Source: Chitinophaga pinensis
Lineage (GTDB): Bacteria; Bacteroidota; Bacteroidia; Chitinophagales; Chitinophagaceae
Length of the DNA: 43,241 nucleotides
Assembly (NCBI GenBank): GCA_945865645.1
Contig: CAMBEI010000016.1
Location: forward strand, 1-43,241
Reading direction: 5' to 3'
Part shown: positions 43,044 through 43,241 of the stretch, one piece after another
How the letters are laid out: every line of letters begins with the position of its first letter
Position numbering within the stretch: position 1 is the first letter of the stretch
Translations under genes and position numbers: made by a program
Notes under the pieces: generated by a model
The model's database searches: none
What the model saw: the letters and a program-made list of their open reading frames with translations, nothing else
Told to the model about the DNA's origin: nothing

Positions 43044-43241
43044 ATAGGGTATCAGGAGAGTGATGGGCAAATGTCAAATGTTTTATTGGATACCACACAT
43101 TTATTAGAAAATGGAACAGATTTAAGATTTATTCAAGAAATACTTGGACACAAAAGCAGTAAAACGACTGAAATTTACACCCACGTAAGCACTAAAAGTT
43201 TACAAAACATAAAAAGCCCTTTTGATGACTTGGATATGTGA
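43044..43241 (+). pseudogene. Tyrosine recombinase (XerD/integrase type) C-terminal stub
   Basis: The frame ending at TGA 43239-43241 encodes [20 protein letters not shown], then [20 protein letters not shown] and SPFDDLDM. This is the C-terminus of a Bacteroidota phage-type integrase, with the motif-III histidine (LGHKSS) and the tyrosine nucleophile (IYTHV) present. The R-H-x-x-R box just upstream (normally RHSFATHLLE) is replaced by unrelated sequence ([10 protein letters not shown]), so only the last 49 residues survive. It is a dead 5'-truncated remnant marking former mobile DNA downstream of the protease. Confidence 0.8.

Overview
The window comes from a Bacteroidota bacterium, most likely a chitinophaga-like or saprospira-like lineage. 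Evidence: AT-rich DNA, TAnnTTTG-type promoter boxes, few Shine-Dalgarno sequences, a secreted subtilase with a type IX secretion (T9SS) type A sorting domain, a very large PKD-like/YVTN-propeller surface protein, a SusC-like BtuB receptor, and a carotenoid cluster with CrtYcd, CruF and CrtD. Assignments are by eye; no database search was possible.

Layout, left to right. (1) 1-4531: the N-terminal 1510 residues of a giant secreted repeat protein on the minus strand, open at the window edge. (2) 4540-5041: remnants of a serine recombinase and an IS110-type transposase beside a tRNA-Arg(CCG). (3) 5051-8253: MarC-like membrane protein, a small cysteine-rich CWC protein and a BtuB-like TonB receptor under a cobalamin riboswitch. 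(4) 8254-12632: an amino-acid permease coupled (TAATG) to a Cys/Met-type PLP lyase, flanked by gene-poor DNA holding several decayed small reading frames. (5) 12633-15636: a TolC and a MacA/HlyD adaptor with no inner-membrane transporter gene beside them. (6) 15675-17839: a sugar nucleotidyltransferase (MurU-like) overlapping an AmgK-like kinase fused to a RapZ C-terminal domain. (7) 18061-20051: umuD-umuC, separated by a frameshifted small reading frame. (8) 20519-28461: carotenoid genes. crtD lies on the plus strand; a minus-strand operon runs ECF sigma, crtI, crtB, idi, cruF, crtZ, crtYcd; a CarH/LitR-type B12-dependent MerR regulator lies upstream. (9) 28548-31040: rfbB, rfbA and a sugar acetyltransferase; then an orphan polytopic membrane protein. 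(10) 32545-37660: ABC-F ATPase, an HGSNAT-like membrane acyltransferase and a YyaL/spermatogenesis-associated thioredoxin-domain protein. (11) 38071-42974: a fasciclin protein and a secreted S8 protease; the window ends with the C-terminal stub of a tyrosine recombinase.

How the genes work together. The carotenoid set is exactly what is needed to turn lycopene into a monocyclic, hydroxylated, 3',4'-desaturated, 1'-hydroxylated product of the saproxanthin type (CrtYcd on one end, CrtZ on that ring, CruF and CrtD on the other end). crtE is absent, so GGPP must come from elsewhere. The MerR regulator keeps the residues by which CarH binds adenosylcobalamin (W139, E149/H150, H187), and an ECF sigma gene heads the operon, resembling the LitR-LitS light switch of Streptomyces. 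A tandemly duplicated operator-like element lies in front of the sigma gene. A cobalamin-riboswitch-controlled BtuB in the same window would supply the cofactor.

The most interesting points are: the predicted light/B12-controlled saproxanthin module with its duplicated operator; the kinase-RapZ fusion paired with MurU; a UmuD whose catalytic lysine is replaced by arginine; two seven-bladed propellers that each appear nested inside a PKD-like domain; and the number of small decayed genes between otherwise intact large genes.
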